The position numbers and the translations under genes are program-made. Of a stretch of 64,000 nucleotides of DNA, positions 9,355 through 18,156 are shown one piece after another. The stretch covers positions 1 through 64,000 of the forward strand of contig NZ_MOBJ01000022.1 of assembly GCF_003732225.1 (NCBI RefSeq), written 5' to 3'. This DNA comes from Pseudomonas brassicacearum. GTDB lineage: Bacteria > Pseudomonadota > Gammaproteobacteria > Pseudomonadales > Pseudomonadaceae. The notes under the pieces are model-generated. The model ran no database searches. It saw only the letters and a program-made list of their open reading frames with translations, and was not told the DNA's origin. Position 1 is the stretch's first letter; every line of letters starts with the position of its first letter.

Positions 9355-10176
9355 TTAGACCATCGCTAGCCGATGCTTGCGGGTGGGTGCGCGAAACGCT
9401 CGATCAAGCGCCTGAAGATCTTCAGCGTCGAGCTTCAATTCTCCAGCGGCGGCGTTCAACCGCACGTGCTCAGGATGTACGGCTTTGGGGATGGCAATCA
9501 CCCCGTCCTGACGCAGCAGCCAGGCCAGTGACACCTGGGCCGCAGTGACGTTATGGCGTGCGGCGATCTGCTTCAGTGTCGGCTCGACCAGAAGGCCCCC
9601 GGCCTGGGCAATCGGACAATAAGCCATCAACGGCATGCGCTGTTGCTGGCACCAGGGCAGCAGGTCGAATTCGATGCCGCGCTCCTCGAGGTTGTAGAGC
9701 ACCTGATTGGTCGCGCAGGCCTCAGAGGCCAATTCGTGCAGGTCCGCCACATCGAAATTGGACACGCCCCAACGGCCAATTTTGCCGTCGTCGCGCAGGC
9801 GTTCGAAGGCTTCGACGGTTTCTTCCAGCGGAAATTGCCCACGCCAGTGCAGTAAATACAGATCGATGTAGTCGGTGCCCAAACGGCGCAAGCTGCGTTC
9901 GCAAGCCAGGGGAATACCGCGATGACTGGCGTTATGCGGGTAGACCTTGCTGACTAGAAACACCTGATCACGAACACTGGCAATGGCTTCGCCAACCACT
10001 TCCTCTGCACCACCCTCGGCATACATCTCTGCGGTGTCGATCAGCGTCATTCCCAACTCGATACCGGTGCGCAATGCGGCGATTTCACGGGTTCGTTGTT
10101 GTGGGTCTTCACCCATGCGCCAGGTTCCCTGACCCATCACCGGGACGGGTACGCCGGCCAGTTCGAGCGTTCGCAT
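9355..10176 (-). CDS. Aldo/keto reductase
   Basis: The 273-residue protein is an NADPH-dependent aldo/keto reductase with a TIM barrel. The catalytic tetrad is visible: Asp and Tyr in LIDTAEMYAEGGAEE, Lys in FLVSKVYPHNA and His in IDLYLLHWRG. The C-terminal coenzyme motif (GVIAIPKAVHPEHVRLN) is present. The start at 10176 is chosen over an in-frame one 28 codons further up because a perfect GGAGGT site precedes it. It converges with polB, 3 bases apart. The substrate is unknown; the YeaE-like subfamily is likely. Confidence 0.92.
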   Translation of the reverse strand: MRTLELAGVPVPVMGQGTWRMGEDPQQRTREIAALRTGIELGMTLIDTAEMYAEGGAEEVVGEAIASVRDQVFLVSKVYPHNASHRGIPLACERSLRRLGTDYIDLYLLHWRGQFPLEETVEAFERLRDDGKIGRWGVSNFDVADLHELASEACATNQVLYNLEERGIEFDLLPWCQQQRMPLMAYCPIAQAGGLLVEPTLKQIAARHNVTAAQVSLAWLLRQDGVIAIPKAVHPEHVRLNAAAGELKLDAEDLQALDRAFRAPTRKHRLAMV

Positions 10177-10272
10177 GACAACCTCCAGACGAGACTTGAT
10201 GAATAGAAATTGGGCCGCAGCGAAACCAGGAGGTTCTATCGCACACTCGACGCAATTCATTGCTTATATTCA

Positions 10273-10304
10273 AAAGGAATAAATATCTAGTTATTTATTC
10301 CTTT
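10273..10304. promoter_or_regulatory. Perfect AT-rich palindrome in the molbindin promoter
   Basis: A perfect 13-bp inverted repeat (AAAGGAATAAATA and complement) with a 6-base centre sits 79 bases before the start of the ssuF-like gene and just beyond the 5' region of the aldo/keto reductase gene. Size and symmetry suit a dimeric regulator, and the position allows control of either divergent gene. Confidence 0.55.
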
Positions 10305-10382
10305 GTTTGGTGTTCGATCAGGTGCATTTTAGGGGCTCGCACAGCAGTGCTCACGTAGCCCAACTCGACAGGAAGCGTAGTC

Positions 10383-10598
10383 ATGACCATCAAAGCGATC
10401 AACGTCCGCAATCAGTTCAAAGGCATCGTCAAGGAAATCCTGGAAGGGCCGGTGGTCTCTGAAGTCGATGTGCAAACCGCCTCCGGCATTGTCACTTCGG
10501 TGATTACCACGCGCTCGATTCGCGATCTCGAATTGGTGGTGGGCAGCGAAGTCATCGCCTTCGTCAAATCCACCGAGGTGTCGATCGCCAAGCTCTGA
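10383..10598 (+). CDS. ssuF: Molbindin (TOBE/Mop domain), SsuF-like
   Basis: The 71-residue protein is a single Mop/TOBE domain (NQFKGIVKEILEGPVVSEVDVQ ... ITTRSIRDLELVVGSEVIAFVKSTEVSIAK), the fold that binds molybdate or tungstate oxyanions. In Pseudomonas the same small protein is known as SsuF at the end of the sulfonate-utilisation operon; this copy stands alone, so the symbol reflects similarity, not the operon. A perfect AT-rich palindrome at 10273-10304 lies in its promoter region. It likely stores or buffers oxyanions in the cytoplasm. Confidence 0.85.
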   Translation: MTIKAINVRNQFKGIVKEILEGPVVSEVDVQTASGIVTSVITTRSIRDLELVVGSEVIAFVKSTEVSIAKL

Positions 10599-10650
10599 CG
10601 CAGGTGCTAAGCGTCTGGCCAAGTCACCTACCTGCACAGCACGCCAAAAG

Positions 10651-10704
10651 CGATAAGGGCAATGGCGTCCACTTATTTCTAAGCGGACGCCATCGCCCTT
10701 ATCG
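10651..10704 (-). terminator. 25-bp hairpin with GAAA loop after glyA
   Basis: Two 25-base arms pair with only two exceptions, and both are G-U wobbles in minus-strand RNA, so the RNA stem is complete and closes on a GAAA tetraloop. A CTTTT tract follows on the minus strand. It lies 33 bases after glyA and probably ends or stabilises the glyA-benE transcript. Confidence 0.65.
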
Positions 10705-10736
10705 GAACGCCAAATGCGCCAGTGAAACGCTTGCAA

Positions 10737-11975
10737 TCAACTCAGCAGATACACCGGAAAACATTCACACAAGTGCATCACCCGGCGCCGGGTGTTATCC
10801 AGCAGCGCCGCGTTGCTCGGTTGTTCCAGCAGGTCGGCGATCAGGTTCGCCACTTCAGCGCACTCCGCCTCGCCAAAGCCCCGGGTCGTCAGTGCTGGCG
10901 TGCCAATGCGGATGCCGCTGGTGATCGCCGGTTTCTGCGGGTCGTCGGGAATCGCGTTTTTGTTTAGCGTGATGTGGGCGTTTTCCAGCAGCGCTTCGGC
11001 ATCTTTGCCGGTGATGTTCATCGAGCGTAGATCGAGCAGGAACATGTGGCAGTCGGTGCCGCCGGATACCACGCGCAAACCACGGCGGGTCAGGATGTCG
11101 GCCATGGTCCGGGCGTTGTTGATCACCCGTTGCTGGTAATGCTTGAACCCATCGCCAAGGGCTTCGTTGAACGCCACGGCCTTGGCCGCGATGACGTGCA
11201 TCAGCGGCCCGCCCTGGTAAACCGGGAAAATCGTCTTGTCCAGCAGCGCAGCGTATTGCGCTTTGGCCAGGATCAGACCGCCGCGCGGGCCACGCAAGGT
11301 TTTGTGGGTGGTGGAGGTGATGAAGTCGGCGATGCCGACCGGTGACGGGTACACACCCGCCGCAATCAGCCCGGCGTAGTGCGCCATGTCGACCATCAGG
11401 TAAGCGCCGATTTCATCGCAGATGTTGCGAAAACGCTGGAAATCAATGGTTCGGGAATACGCCGAGGCCCCGGCAATGATCATCTTCGGCCGGTGCTCCC
11501 GGGCCAGCGCTTCCATTTCGGCGTAGTCGAGGGTCTCGGTTTCCTTCTCCAGCCCATAGGAAAATGCTTTGTAGAACTTGCCGGAAAAATTTACCGAGGC
11601 GCCATGGGTCAGGTGCCCGCCATGGGCCAGGGACATCCCCAGAATCGTGTCGCCGGGTTCGAGCACCGCCAGAAACACCGCTTGGTTGGCTTGGGACCCG
11701 GAGTGCGGTTGGACGTTGACGTATTCGCAGTCGAACAGTTTGCGGGCGCGCTCGATGGCCAGGTTTTCGATCTCGTCGACGACATTGCAACCGCCGTAGT
11801 AGCGCTTACCCGGATAGCCTTCGGCATATTTGTTGGTGAGCACCGACCCTTGGGCCTGGAGCACTTCTTCGCTGACATAGTTTTCTGAAGCGATCAGCTC
11901 CAGGTGGGTTTCCTGGCGATTGCGTTCGCGGTTGATCAGGCGGGCGATGGCGGGGTCGAAATTCTGCAGGCTCAT
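10737..11975 (-). CDS. glyA: Serine hydroxymethyltransferase
   Basis: The 412-residue PLP enzyme interconverts serine and glycine with tetrahydrofolate as one-carbon carrier. Visible family motifs are HLELIASENYVS near the N terminus, NKYAEGYPGKRYYGGC, and TTHKTLRGPRGG with the PLP lysine near residue 226. It overlaps the upstream benE-like gene by 4 bases (ATGA), so the two are co-translated. Pseudomonads usually carry several glyA copies; this one, linked to a transporter and a MocR regulator, looks like a catabolic or dedicated paralogue rather than the housekeeping gene. Confidence 0.95.
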   Translation of the reverse strand: MSLQNFDPAIARLINRERNRQETHLELIASENYVSEEVLQAQGSVLTNKYAEGYPGKRYYGGCNVVDEIENLAIERARKLFDCEYVNVQPHSGSQANQAVFLAVLEPGDTILGMSLAHGGHLTHGASVNFSGKFYKAFSYGLEKETETLDYAEMEALAREHRPKMIIAGASAYSRTIDFQRFRNICDEIGAYLMVDMAHYAGLIAAGVYPSPVGIADFITSTTHKTLRGPRGGLILAKAQYAALLDKTIFPVYQGGPLMHVIAAKAVAFNEALGDGFKHYQQRVINNARTMADILTRRGLRVVSGGTDCHMFLLDLRSMNITGKDAEALLENAHITLNKNAIPDDPQKPAITSGIRIGTPALTTRGFGEAECAEVANLIADLLEQPSNAALLDNTRRRVMHLCECFPVYLLS

Positions 11976-13177
11976 GGTCGGCTGCCCTCGGCGATGGCGG
12001 CGGCTTTGCTTTCCCGGGTGTAGGTCAGCACGAAGTGCGCCACAAGGCCGAAGATCAAGCCCCAGAACGCGGCGGCCAAACCGAGGAAGCTCATGCCCGA
12101 GGCAGTGACCAGGAAGGTGATCAGCGCCGCTTCACGTTGTTTCTCGTCCGCCATGGCGCCGGTCATTCCGGCGCTGATTGCACCGAACAAGGCCAGGCCG
12201 GCGAGGGAGGCAATCAACTCTTTAGGCAAGGCGGAAAACACCGAGGCCAGGGTCGCGCCAAAGGTACCCATCAGAATGTAGAACACCCCGCAGGCGATCC
12301 CGGCGATGTAGCGTTTGTCACGGTCTTCGTGGGCTTCGCGGCCGGTGCAGATCGCCGCCGTAATCGCTGCCAGGTTAAAGCCATGGGAGCCGAACGGTGC
12401 CATCAGAATCGAGCCAATCGCGGTGACCGAAATGATCGAGCGCGCCGGGGTGTTGTAGCCCGAGGTGCGCAACACCGCCATGCCGGGGACGTACTGGCCG
12501 GTCAGGGTCACCAGGGCCAGTGGCAGGCCGATGTTGATGATTGCGTGCCAGCTCCAGTCGGGGGCGATGAAGACCGGGTGGGCCACTGCGATGGTGATTG
12601 AGCTGCTGTTGAGTTCACCGAACGAGGCGGCCACGGCGCAACCGATAATCAGCACCGAGAGAATGGCGTAGCGCGGCGAAAAGCGTTTGAAGATCAGGTA
12701 GGCCGCGATCATCGACAGCACTAGCACCGGTTGCAGCTTGATTGAGGTGAACAGCTCGGCGCCGAAGCGAAACAGAATGCCTGCGAGCATGGCGGCAGCG
12801 ATGGCTTTGGGCAGGCGACTCATCAGTTTGTCAAATGCCCCGGACAAACCGACCACGGCGATGATCACCGACGCCACTACATAGGCGCCGATGGCCTGAG
12901 GCAGGCTAACGGTGGGCAACATCGACACCAGCAATGCCGCGCCCGGCGTCGACCACGCCGTGATCACCGGAATCCGCAGGCGCCAGCTCAGGAACAGGCC
13001 GGTAATGCCGCTGCCGATGGAAATCGCCCAGATCCACGAAGACACCATGTCGTTGGGCAGATGGGCTTCCTTGGCTGCCTGAAACACGATGATCAAAGGG
13101 CCGGCATAGGAAATGATCACGGCGATGAAGCCCGCAATGACCGCTGACAGGGATAGATCCTTTCTGAGTGTGTCCAT
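11972..13177 (-). CDS. benE: BenE-family (benzoate/H+ symporter type) membrane transporter
   Basis: The 401-residue protein has about 12 membrane helices and the BenE family pattern (LSLSAVIAGFIAVIISYAGP at the start; PFGSHGFNLAAITAAICTG in the middle; ISAGMTGAMADEKQREAA near the end). The family is named for benzoate uptake, but the pairing with serine hydroxymethyltransferase and a PLP-dependent regulator suggests that this member carries another small carboxylate, perhaps an amino acid. That is inference. It is the first gene of the benE-glyA operon, facing the MocR gene across a 349-base gap rich in repeats. Confidence 0.88.
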   Translation of the reverse strand: MDTLRKDLSLSAVIAGFIAVIISYAGPLIIVFQAAKEAHLPNDMVSSWIWAISIGSGITGLFLSWRLRIPVITAWSTPGAALLVSMLPTVSLPQAIGAYVVASVIIAVVGLSGAFDKLMSRLPKAIAAAMLAGILFRFGAELFTSIKLQPVLVLSMIAAYLIFKRFSPRYAILSVLIIGCAVAASFGELNSSSITIAVAHPVFIAPDWSWHAIINIGLPLALVTLTGQYVPGMAVLRTSGYNTPARSIISVTAIGSILMAPFGSHGFNLAAITAAICTGREAHEDRDKRYIAGIACGVFYILMGTFGATLASVFSALPKELIASLAGLALFGAISAGMTGAMADEKQREAALITFLVTASGMSFLGLAAAFWGLIFGLVAHFVLTYTRESKAAAIAEGSRP

Positions 13178-13223
13178 GATGTCTCGACTTGGCGCGGCAG
13201 AGTCGCGCAGTGATCAGGGGTGG

Positions 13224-13278
13224 ATTGAGTCGATTGATTCGATTCGAGATGAGTGTATTTGAATGGATTGAGTTGATT
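13224..13278. promoter_or_regulatory. Operator-like repeats near the benE start
   Basis: The 12-mer ATTGAGTCGATT at 13224-13235 and its near copy ATTGAGTTGATT at 13267-13278 (11 of 12) stand in direct repeat 43 bases apart, 46-101 bases upstream of the benE start codon. The same 12-mer recurs in inverted orientation near the divergent MocR gene. Confidence 0.6.
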
Positions 13279-13427
13279 CAATAGGTGGCGAGGTTGTTAC
13301 GAGATGTTTTTTTGCTATCAGTGCCTGTTTTTCGGTCGTTATGACTTTAATTATTTGATTTATAAGCTTATTAATTCTTGTAAAAATATCTTCACGTTAC
13401 GGTGTATATCGATTCAATCGTCGCATC

Positions 13428-13457
13428 AATCGACTCAATTTATCGATTGGGTCGATT
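13428..13457. promoter_or_regulatory. Inverted-repeat operator near the MocR start
   Basis: AATCGACTCAAT (13428-13439), the exact complement of the 12-mer near benE, is followed after 6 bases by ATTGGGTCGATT (13446-13457), giving a near-perfect palindrome. A further half-like ATCGATTCAATCG is at 13408-13420. This is the expected architecture for a MocR-type autoregulator controlling a divergent operon. Confidence 0.65.
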
Positions 13458-13526
13458 TATTAGTTGCCTAACCTCCATGTGATATGCTCGGATATTCATC
13501 ATTTCTACGATGGGCAGTGATCATTC

Positions 13527-14915
13527 ATGTGGGTTCCCCAGCTAAGCGAGTTCAGCCAGCCGATGTATTTGTCGATTGCCGATGCGTTGGCGCGCGATAT
13601 CAGCAACGGCGTCTTGAACGAAGGTGATCGTCTACCCACCCTGCGGGAGCTGGCCACCACCCTGAATGTCACGCCGGGCACCATCAGCCGGGCCTACAGC
13701 GAAGCCCATCGACGTCGTCTGGTGCAGGGGGAAGTAGGGCGGGGCACTTATGTGCTCAATCAGAAGCAGCTGGAACTGCCAGCCAGCAACAGCGCCGCGA
13801 TGCTGAACCTGGGGCAATCTGAATTACTCGATCTGTCGATCATCAAGCCCTACAGCGAAACCCTGGAATACTGGTTGCGCGGCGCGTTGGTGGGCATGGC
13901 CAAGAGCACCGACTTCGCCCGTACCCTGGATTACGCGCCGGACGGCGGTCACCCGGCTCATCGCGAGGCGGGTGCGCAGTGGTTGCGCCATTCGTTGCCC
14001 GATGCGCAATGGCAGCAAGTGGTGATCACCGCCGGTGCCCAGCATGGCTTGATGGTCGCGATGAGTGCCCTGACCAACGCCGGTGACCTGGTGCTCTGCG
14101 AAGAGCTTTGCTACCCCGGCATCATTTCCCTGGCCCATGGTCTTGAGCGCCGCTTGCGCGGCGTGCCGATGGATGATGAAGGGATCATTCCCGAAGCACT
14201 TCGCGAACTGTGCCTGCGGGAGAAACCGGCGATGCTGGTTTGCGTCGCGACCTGCCAGAACCCGACGGCGGCGATCATGTCGCAAAAACGCCGAGCACAA
14301 ATCGCGGCACTGGCCGAAGAGTTCGACTTCATCATCCTGGATGATGACATCTACGGCTTTCTCGCCACCGACCCATCGATCAAGCCGTTGTCGGCGTTTG
14401 CGCCGGATCGTTCGGTGTACCTGACCAGCCTGTCGAAATCGGTCATGCCGGCGCTACGTGTCGGCTATATCTATAGCCCGCCCAAATTGCTGTCGCGCCT
14501 GACCTCGATGGTGCGCAGCAGCGTCTGGATGCCGTCGCCGCTGACCGCGCAATTGGCCAGCAATGTGATCACCGAAGGCCTCGACAAAAAACTGATCCGC
14601 ATCCAGCGCAACGAAGCCGCCGGGCGGCAAGCAATTGCCCAGGAAATCTTTGCCAATTTCGAGCTCAAGACCCAGCCGTATTCCTACCACGTCTGGTTGA
14701 CGCTGCCTGAGCCGTGGACCAGCGACGAGTTCACCATGCTGGCTCGGACCCACGGAGTGCTGGTGCTCAGTGGCACGCAGTTTCAAGCCGAACGTTCCGG
14801 GATTACCCGCTGCGTGCGGCTGGTACTGATGTCGCCCACCAGCCAGGACGAATTGCGCTTCGCCCTGACCAAGCTGACCAGCCTGATCGATTCCGACCCG
14901 CGACGTTACTACTGA
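13527..14915 (+). CDS. MocR-type transcription regulator (GntR HTH fused to aminotransferase fold)
   Basis: The 462-residue protein has an N-terminal GntR winged helix-turn-helix (about residues 12-78, GDRLPTLRELATTLNVTPGTISRAY) and a C-terminal class-I aminotransferase-like domain that binds PLP, with the PLP lysine in TSLSKSVMPALRVGY (Lys304) and DDDIYGFLA upstream. MocR regulators sense PLP or amino-acid-PLP adducts. It is transcribed away from benE-glyA, across a spacer with matching 12-mer repeats, and most likely controls that operon. The ligand could be a serine- or glycine-like compound; this is inference. Confidence 0.92.
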   Translation: MWVPQLSEFSQPMYLSIADALARDISNGVLNEGDRLPTLRELATTLNVTPGTISRAYSEAHRRRLVQGEVGRGTYVLNQKQLELPASNSAAMLNLGQSELLDLSIIKPYSETLEYWLRGALVGMAKSTDFARTLDYAPDGGHPAHREAGAQWLRHSLPDAQWQQVVITAGAQHGLMVAMSALTNAGDLVLCEELCYPGIISLAHGLERRLRGVPMDDEGIIPEALRELCLREKPAMLVCVATCQNPTAAIMSQKRRAQIAALAEEFDFIILDDDIYGFLATDPSIKPLSAFAPDRSVYLTSLSKSVMPALRVGYIYSPPKLLSRLTSMVRSSVWMPSPLTAQLASNVITEGLDKKLIRIQRNEAAGRQAIAQEIFANFELKTQPYSYHVWLTLPEPWTSDEFTMLARTHGVLVLSGTQFQAERSGITRCVRLVLMSPTSQDELRFALTKLTSLIDSDPRRYY

Positions 14916-14938
14916 GATCACGAGGGTAGCCTGAAAGC

Positions 14939-14961
14939 AAAAAGGGCGCCCGAGGGCGCCC
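14939..14961 (-). terminator. Terminator of the pot operon
   Basis: GGGCGCCC, a 2-base loop and GGGCGCCC form a compact GC stem. On the minus strand it is followed by TTTTT, so it ends transcription from potI; it is also just after the plus-strand MocR gene. Confidence 0.75.
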
Positions 14962-15121
14962 AAAATCACCTTAACCGAGGAGCCAGGTGAGGCCGTTCGT
15001 GTAACGGCAGCGGTGGTAAGGCGCTGCGTGAACGGAATTGCGCGGTGCGCCCGGCAAGGGGCGCGCCATTGTTTATTTGCCGAGTTTTACCCGGGTCCAG
15101 TCGCGGTGAAACGCGACGGAG

Positions 15122-16021
15122 TTAAGCCGTCGCAGCGATCGGTTGGGTAACAGGTCGTTGTGAAGCAGGTTGTTTCCAGGATTCGCTCGCGGTCTGATCC
15201 ATGGCTTCCTGGATCGCACGCTTGCGACTGGCTTCGGCTTTGCGGCTGAAGTACCAGACCATGAACGTGACGATCGAAACGGCCAACAGAATCAGGCTGG
15301 CCACGGCGTTGATCTCGGGTTTCACGCCCAGGCGCACGGCCGAGAACACTTCCATCGGCAGGGTGGTCGACCCTGGGCCGGAGACGAAGCTCGCCAGCAC
15401 CAGATCGTCCAGCGACAGGGCGAACGACATCATGCCGCCGGCGGCCAGCGATGGCGCGATCATTGGAATGGTGATCAGGAAGAACACCTTCAATGGCCGA
15501 GCACCGAGGTCCATGGCCGCCTCTTCGATGGACAGGTCCAGCTCACGCAAGCGCGCCGACACCACCACCGCCACATAGGCGGCGCAGAACGTAGTGTGGG
15601 CGATCCAGATGGTGACGATGCCACGTTCCTGCGGCCAGCCAATCATCTGCGCCATCGCCACGAACAGCAGCAACAGCGACAGACCGGTGATCACTTCCGG
15701 CATCACCAACGGCGCGGTGACCAGACCGCCGAACAGCGTGCGGCCCTTGAAACGGGTGACGCGGGTCAGCACGAAGGCGGCGAGGGTGCCCAGCGCTACG
15801 GCGGCAACCGCGGTGTAGCAGGCGATTTCCAGCGAGCGCACCACCGAGCCCATCAGTTGGGTGTTATCCAGCAGACCGACGTACCACTTCACCGACCAGC
15901 CGCCCCAAACCGTTACCAGTTTCGAGGCGTTGAACGAGTAAATCACCAGGATCAGCATCGGCAGGTAGATGAACAGCAGGCCGAACACCAGCATCATTCT
16001 TGAAAAACCGAAACGGTTCAT
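15122..16021 (-). CDS. potI: Putrescine ABC transporter permease PotI
   Basis: The 299-residue inner-membrane permease has six predicted helices and the binding-protein-dependent transport signature (EEAAMDLGARPLKVFFLITIP near the middle), which docks on the ATPase. LDDLVLASFVSGPGSTTLPMEVFS is typical of PotI/PotC. The start at 16021 overlaps the potH stop (ATGA); a longer in-frame upstream extension lacks membrane character and is rejected. It forms the membrane channel with PotH. It is the last gene of the potG-potH-potI unit. Confidence 0.93.
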   Translation of the reverse strand: MNRFGFSRMMLVFGLLFIYLPMLILVIYSFNASKLVTVWGGWSVKWYVGLLDNTQLMGSVVRSLEIACYTAVAAVALGTLAAFVLTRVTRFKGRTLFGGLVTAPLVMPEVITGLSLLLLFVAMAQMIGWPQERGIVTIWIAHTTFCAAYVAVVVSARLRELDLSIEEAAMDLGARPLKVFFLITIPMIAPSLAAGGMMSFALSLDDLVLASFVSGPGSTTLPMEVFSAVRLGVKPEINAVASLILLAVSIVTFMVWYFSRKAEASRKRAIQEAMDQTASESWKQPASQRPVTQPIAATA

Positions 16022-16932
16022 GCCCGTCCCTCCATCTCTTTGGCTTGGCTGCGGTTGAACAGAATGATCGGCACAATCAGGATCGCCAGCATCACCACCG
16101 CCAGGGCGGACGCCACCGGCCAGTCGCGGTTGTTGAAGAACTCCTGCCACAGCACGCGACCGATCATCAGGGTTTCCGGGCCACCCAGCAGTTCCGGAAT
16201 CACAAACTCACCCACTACCGGAATGAACACCAGCATGCAGCCTGCGATGATGCCGTTCTTGGCCAGCGGTACGGTGATCTTCCAGAAGTTGTTGAAGTTG
16301 CTTGAGCCCAGGTCTGATGCGGCTTCCAGCAGACTCTGGTCATGCTTGACCAGGTTGGCGTACAGCGGCAGCACCATGAACGGCAGGTAGGCATACACCA
16401 CGCCGATGTAGACCGCGGTGTTGGTGTTGAGGATTTCAACCGGCTCTGAAATCAGCCCGGTCCAGAGCAGGAACGCGTTGAGCAGACCGTTGTTGCTGAG
16501 AATACCCATCCACGCATACACGCGGATCAGGATCGCCGTCCAGGTCGGCATCATGATCAGCAGCAGCAACACGTTCTGCGCTTCCTTGCTGGCCTTGGAA
16601 ATTGCGTAGGCCATCGGGAAGCCGATCACCAGGCACATGGCCGTGCTGAGGGCGGCCATTTTCAAGGAGCCCAGATAAGCCGAAATGTACAGCTCGTCGT
16701 CGCCCAGCATGGCGTAGTTGCCGAGGTTCAACAGCAGCTGGAATTTCTGCTCGGCGAAGCTGTAGATCTCGGAGTAGGGTGGAATGGCCAGGGCTGCTTC
16801 GGAAAAACTGATCTTCATCACCAGGAAAAACGGCAGCATGAAGAACAGGCACAGCCACAGGAATGGAATACCGATCACGACTTTACGGCCGCTCGGCAAA
16901 AACCGCTGAAACTGCTGAGTGAGAGTGTTCAT
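16018..16932 (-). CDS. potH: Putrescine ABC transporter permease PotH
   Basis: The 304-residue permease has six predicted membrane helices (first at about residues 19-40, GIPFLWLCLFFMLPFFLVM) and the EAA-type loop EAASDLGSSNFNNFWKITVP. The PotH/PotB-specific stretch IPVVGEFVIPELLGG is present. It partners PotI and the ATPase encoded just upstream, with ATGA overlaps at both ends. The start at 16932 is chosen because it overlaps the upstream gene in the way usual for such operons. Confidence 0.93.
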   Translation of the reverse strand: MNTLTQQFQRFLPSGRKVVIGIPFLWLCLFFMLPFFLVMKISFSEAALAIPPYSEIYSFAEQKFQLLLNLGNYAMLGDDELYISAYLGSLKMAALSTAMCLVIGFPMAYAISKASKEAQNVLLLLIMMPTWTAILIRVYAWMGILSNNGLLNAFLLWTGLISEPVEILNTNTAVYIGVVYAYLPFMVLPLYANLVKHDQSLLEAASDLGSSNFNNFWKITVPLAKNGIIAGCMLVFIPVVGEFVIPELLGGPETLMIGRVLWQEFFNNRDWPVASALAVVMLAILIVPIILFNRSQAKEMEGRA

Positions 16933-18071
16933 GCGCGCAGTACCACGCCGCTGTCGTCTTCCCACCAGACGTAGACTTGGTCGTCCCACGTTGGGCGTGT
17001 GCCACGGCGTTCGGCGTTGGCCATGAACGACTGCACGATCTTGCCGCCAGGCAGCTCCACGTAAAACACCGAGTGCCCGCCGAGGTAAGCGATGTCATGC
17101 ACTTTGCCCTGGGACCAGTTGTAACGGGTCTCGGGTTTGACGGTGCTGACCAGCAATTTTTCCGGGCGGATGGCGTAGGTGATCGACTTGTCCTGCACCG
17201 ATGTACTCACGCCGTGACCGACGTAGATCTTCTGTTCCAGGTCCGGGCTGTGAATGATCGCGTGACCTTCCAGATCTTCTACAACCGTGCCGTCGAAGGC
17301 GTTCACGTTACCGATGAATTCGCAGACCATGCGGCTGACCGGCGCTTCATAAATGTCGACCGGGCTGCCGATCTGGGCGATCCAGCCCAGGTGCATGATC
17401 GCGATGCGTTGGGCCATGGTCATGGCCTCTTCCTGGTCGTGGGTCACCATCACGCAAGTCACACCGACGCGCTCGATGATTTCCACCAGTTCGAGTTGCA
17501 TCTGCGAGCGCAGCTTTTTATCCAGTGCGCCCATCGGCTCATCGAGCAGCAGCAGCTTCGGCCGTTTGGCCAGCGAGCGGGCCAGTGCAACACGCTGGCG
17601 CTGACCGCCAGAGAGCTGATGCGGCTTGCGCTTGGCGTACTGGGTCATGTGCACCAGCTTGAGCATTTCTTCGACGCGGGCTTCGATTTCACTGGCGGGC
17701 AGACGGTCCTGCTTCAAACCGAAGGCGATGTTCTGCGCCACGGTCATGTGCGGGAACAGGGCGTAGGACTGGAACATCATGTTGATCGGCCGCTCGTACG
17801 GCGGCATCTCGGTGATGTCTACGCCATCGAGGTAGATGCGCCCTTCGGTCGGTCGCTCAAAGCCTGCCAGCATGCGCAGGAGTGTCGATTTGCCGGAGCC
17901 CGAACCGCCCAGCATGGCGAAGATTTCGCCTTGGTAGATGTCCAGGGATACATCGTCTACGGCAACGGTTTCGTCAAACTTCTTGGTTACGCGGTCGACT
18001 CTCACCAGAACCTTCTTGGGTTGCTGATTACCTTCTAGAGCCTTCCTGTAAATGCTGGAGGCGATTGCCAT
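16929..18071 (-). CDS. potG: Putrescine ABC transporter ATP-binding protein PotG
   Basis: The 380-residue ATPase has Walker A (GGSGSGKST), Q-loop, signature LSGGQRQRVALARS, Walker B (LLLLDEP), an H-loop (MVTHDQEE) and a C-terminal TOBE domain. Length and the N-terminal extension before VRVDRVTKKFDETVAVDDVS match PotG. It energises putrescine import. It is the first gene of the unit; no periplasmic binding protein gene is adjacent, although PotF normally precedes PotG. Binding-protein genes of this family occur at 51992 and 56919. Confidence 0.93.
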   Translation of the reverse strand: MAIASSIYRKALEGNQQPKKVLVRVDRVTKKFDETVAVDDVSLDIYQGEIFAMLGGSGSGKSTLLRMLAGFERPTEGRIYLDGVDITEMPPYERPINMMFQSYALFPHMTVAQNIAFGLKQDRLPASEIEARVEEMLKLVHMTQYAKRKPHQLSGGQRQRVALARSLAKRPKLLLLDEPMGALDKKLRSQMQLELVEIIERVGVTCVMVTHDQEEAMTMAQRIAIMHLGWIAQIGSPVDIYEAPVSRMVCEFIGNVNAFDGTVVEDLEGHAIIHSPDLEQKIYVGHGVSTSVQDKSITYAIRPEKLLVSTVKPETRYNWSQGKVHDIAYLGGHSVFYVELPGGKIVQSFMANAERRGTRPTWDDQVYVWWEDDSGVVLRA

Positions 18072-18156
18072 GTGAAACTCCCAACAGGTGTCAGTCGTCG
18101 GGCCAATGCGGCCTGACTTAATAGTTGATTGCGAACCCGCACCGGGTACGGCCCTT

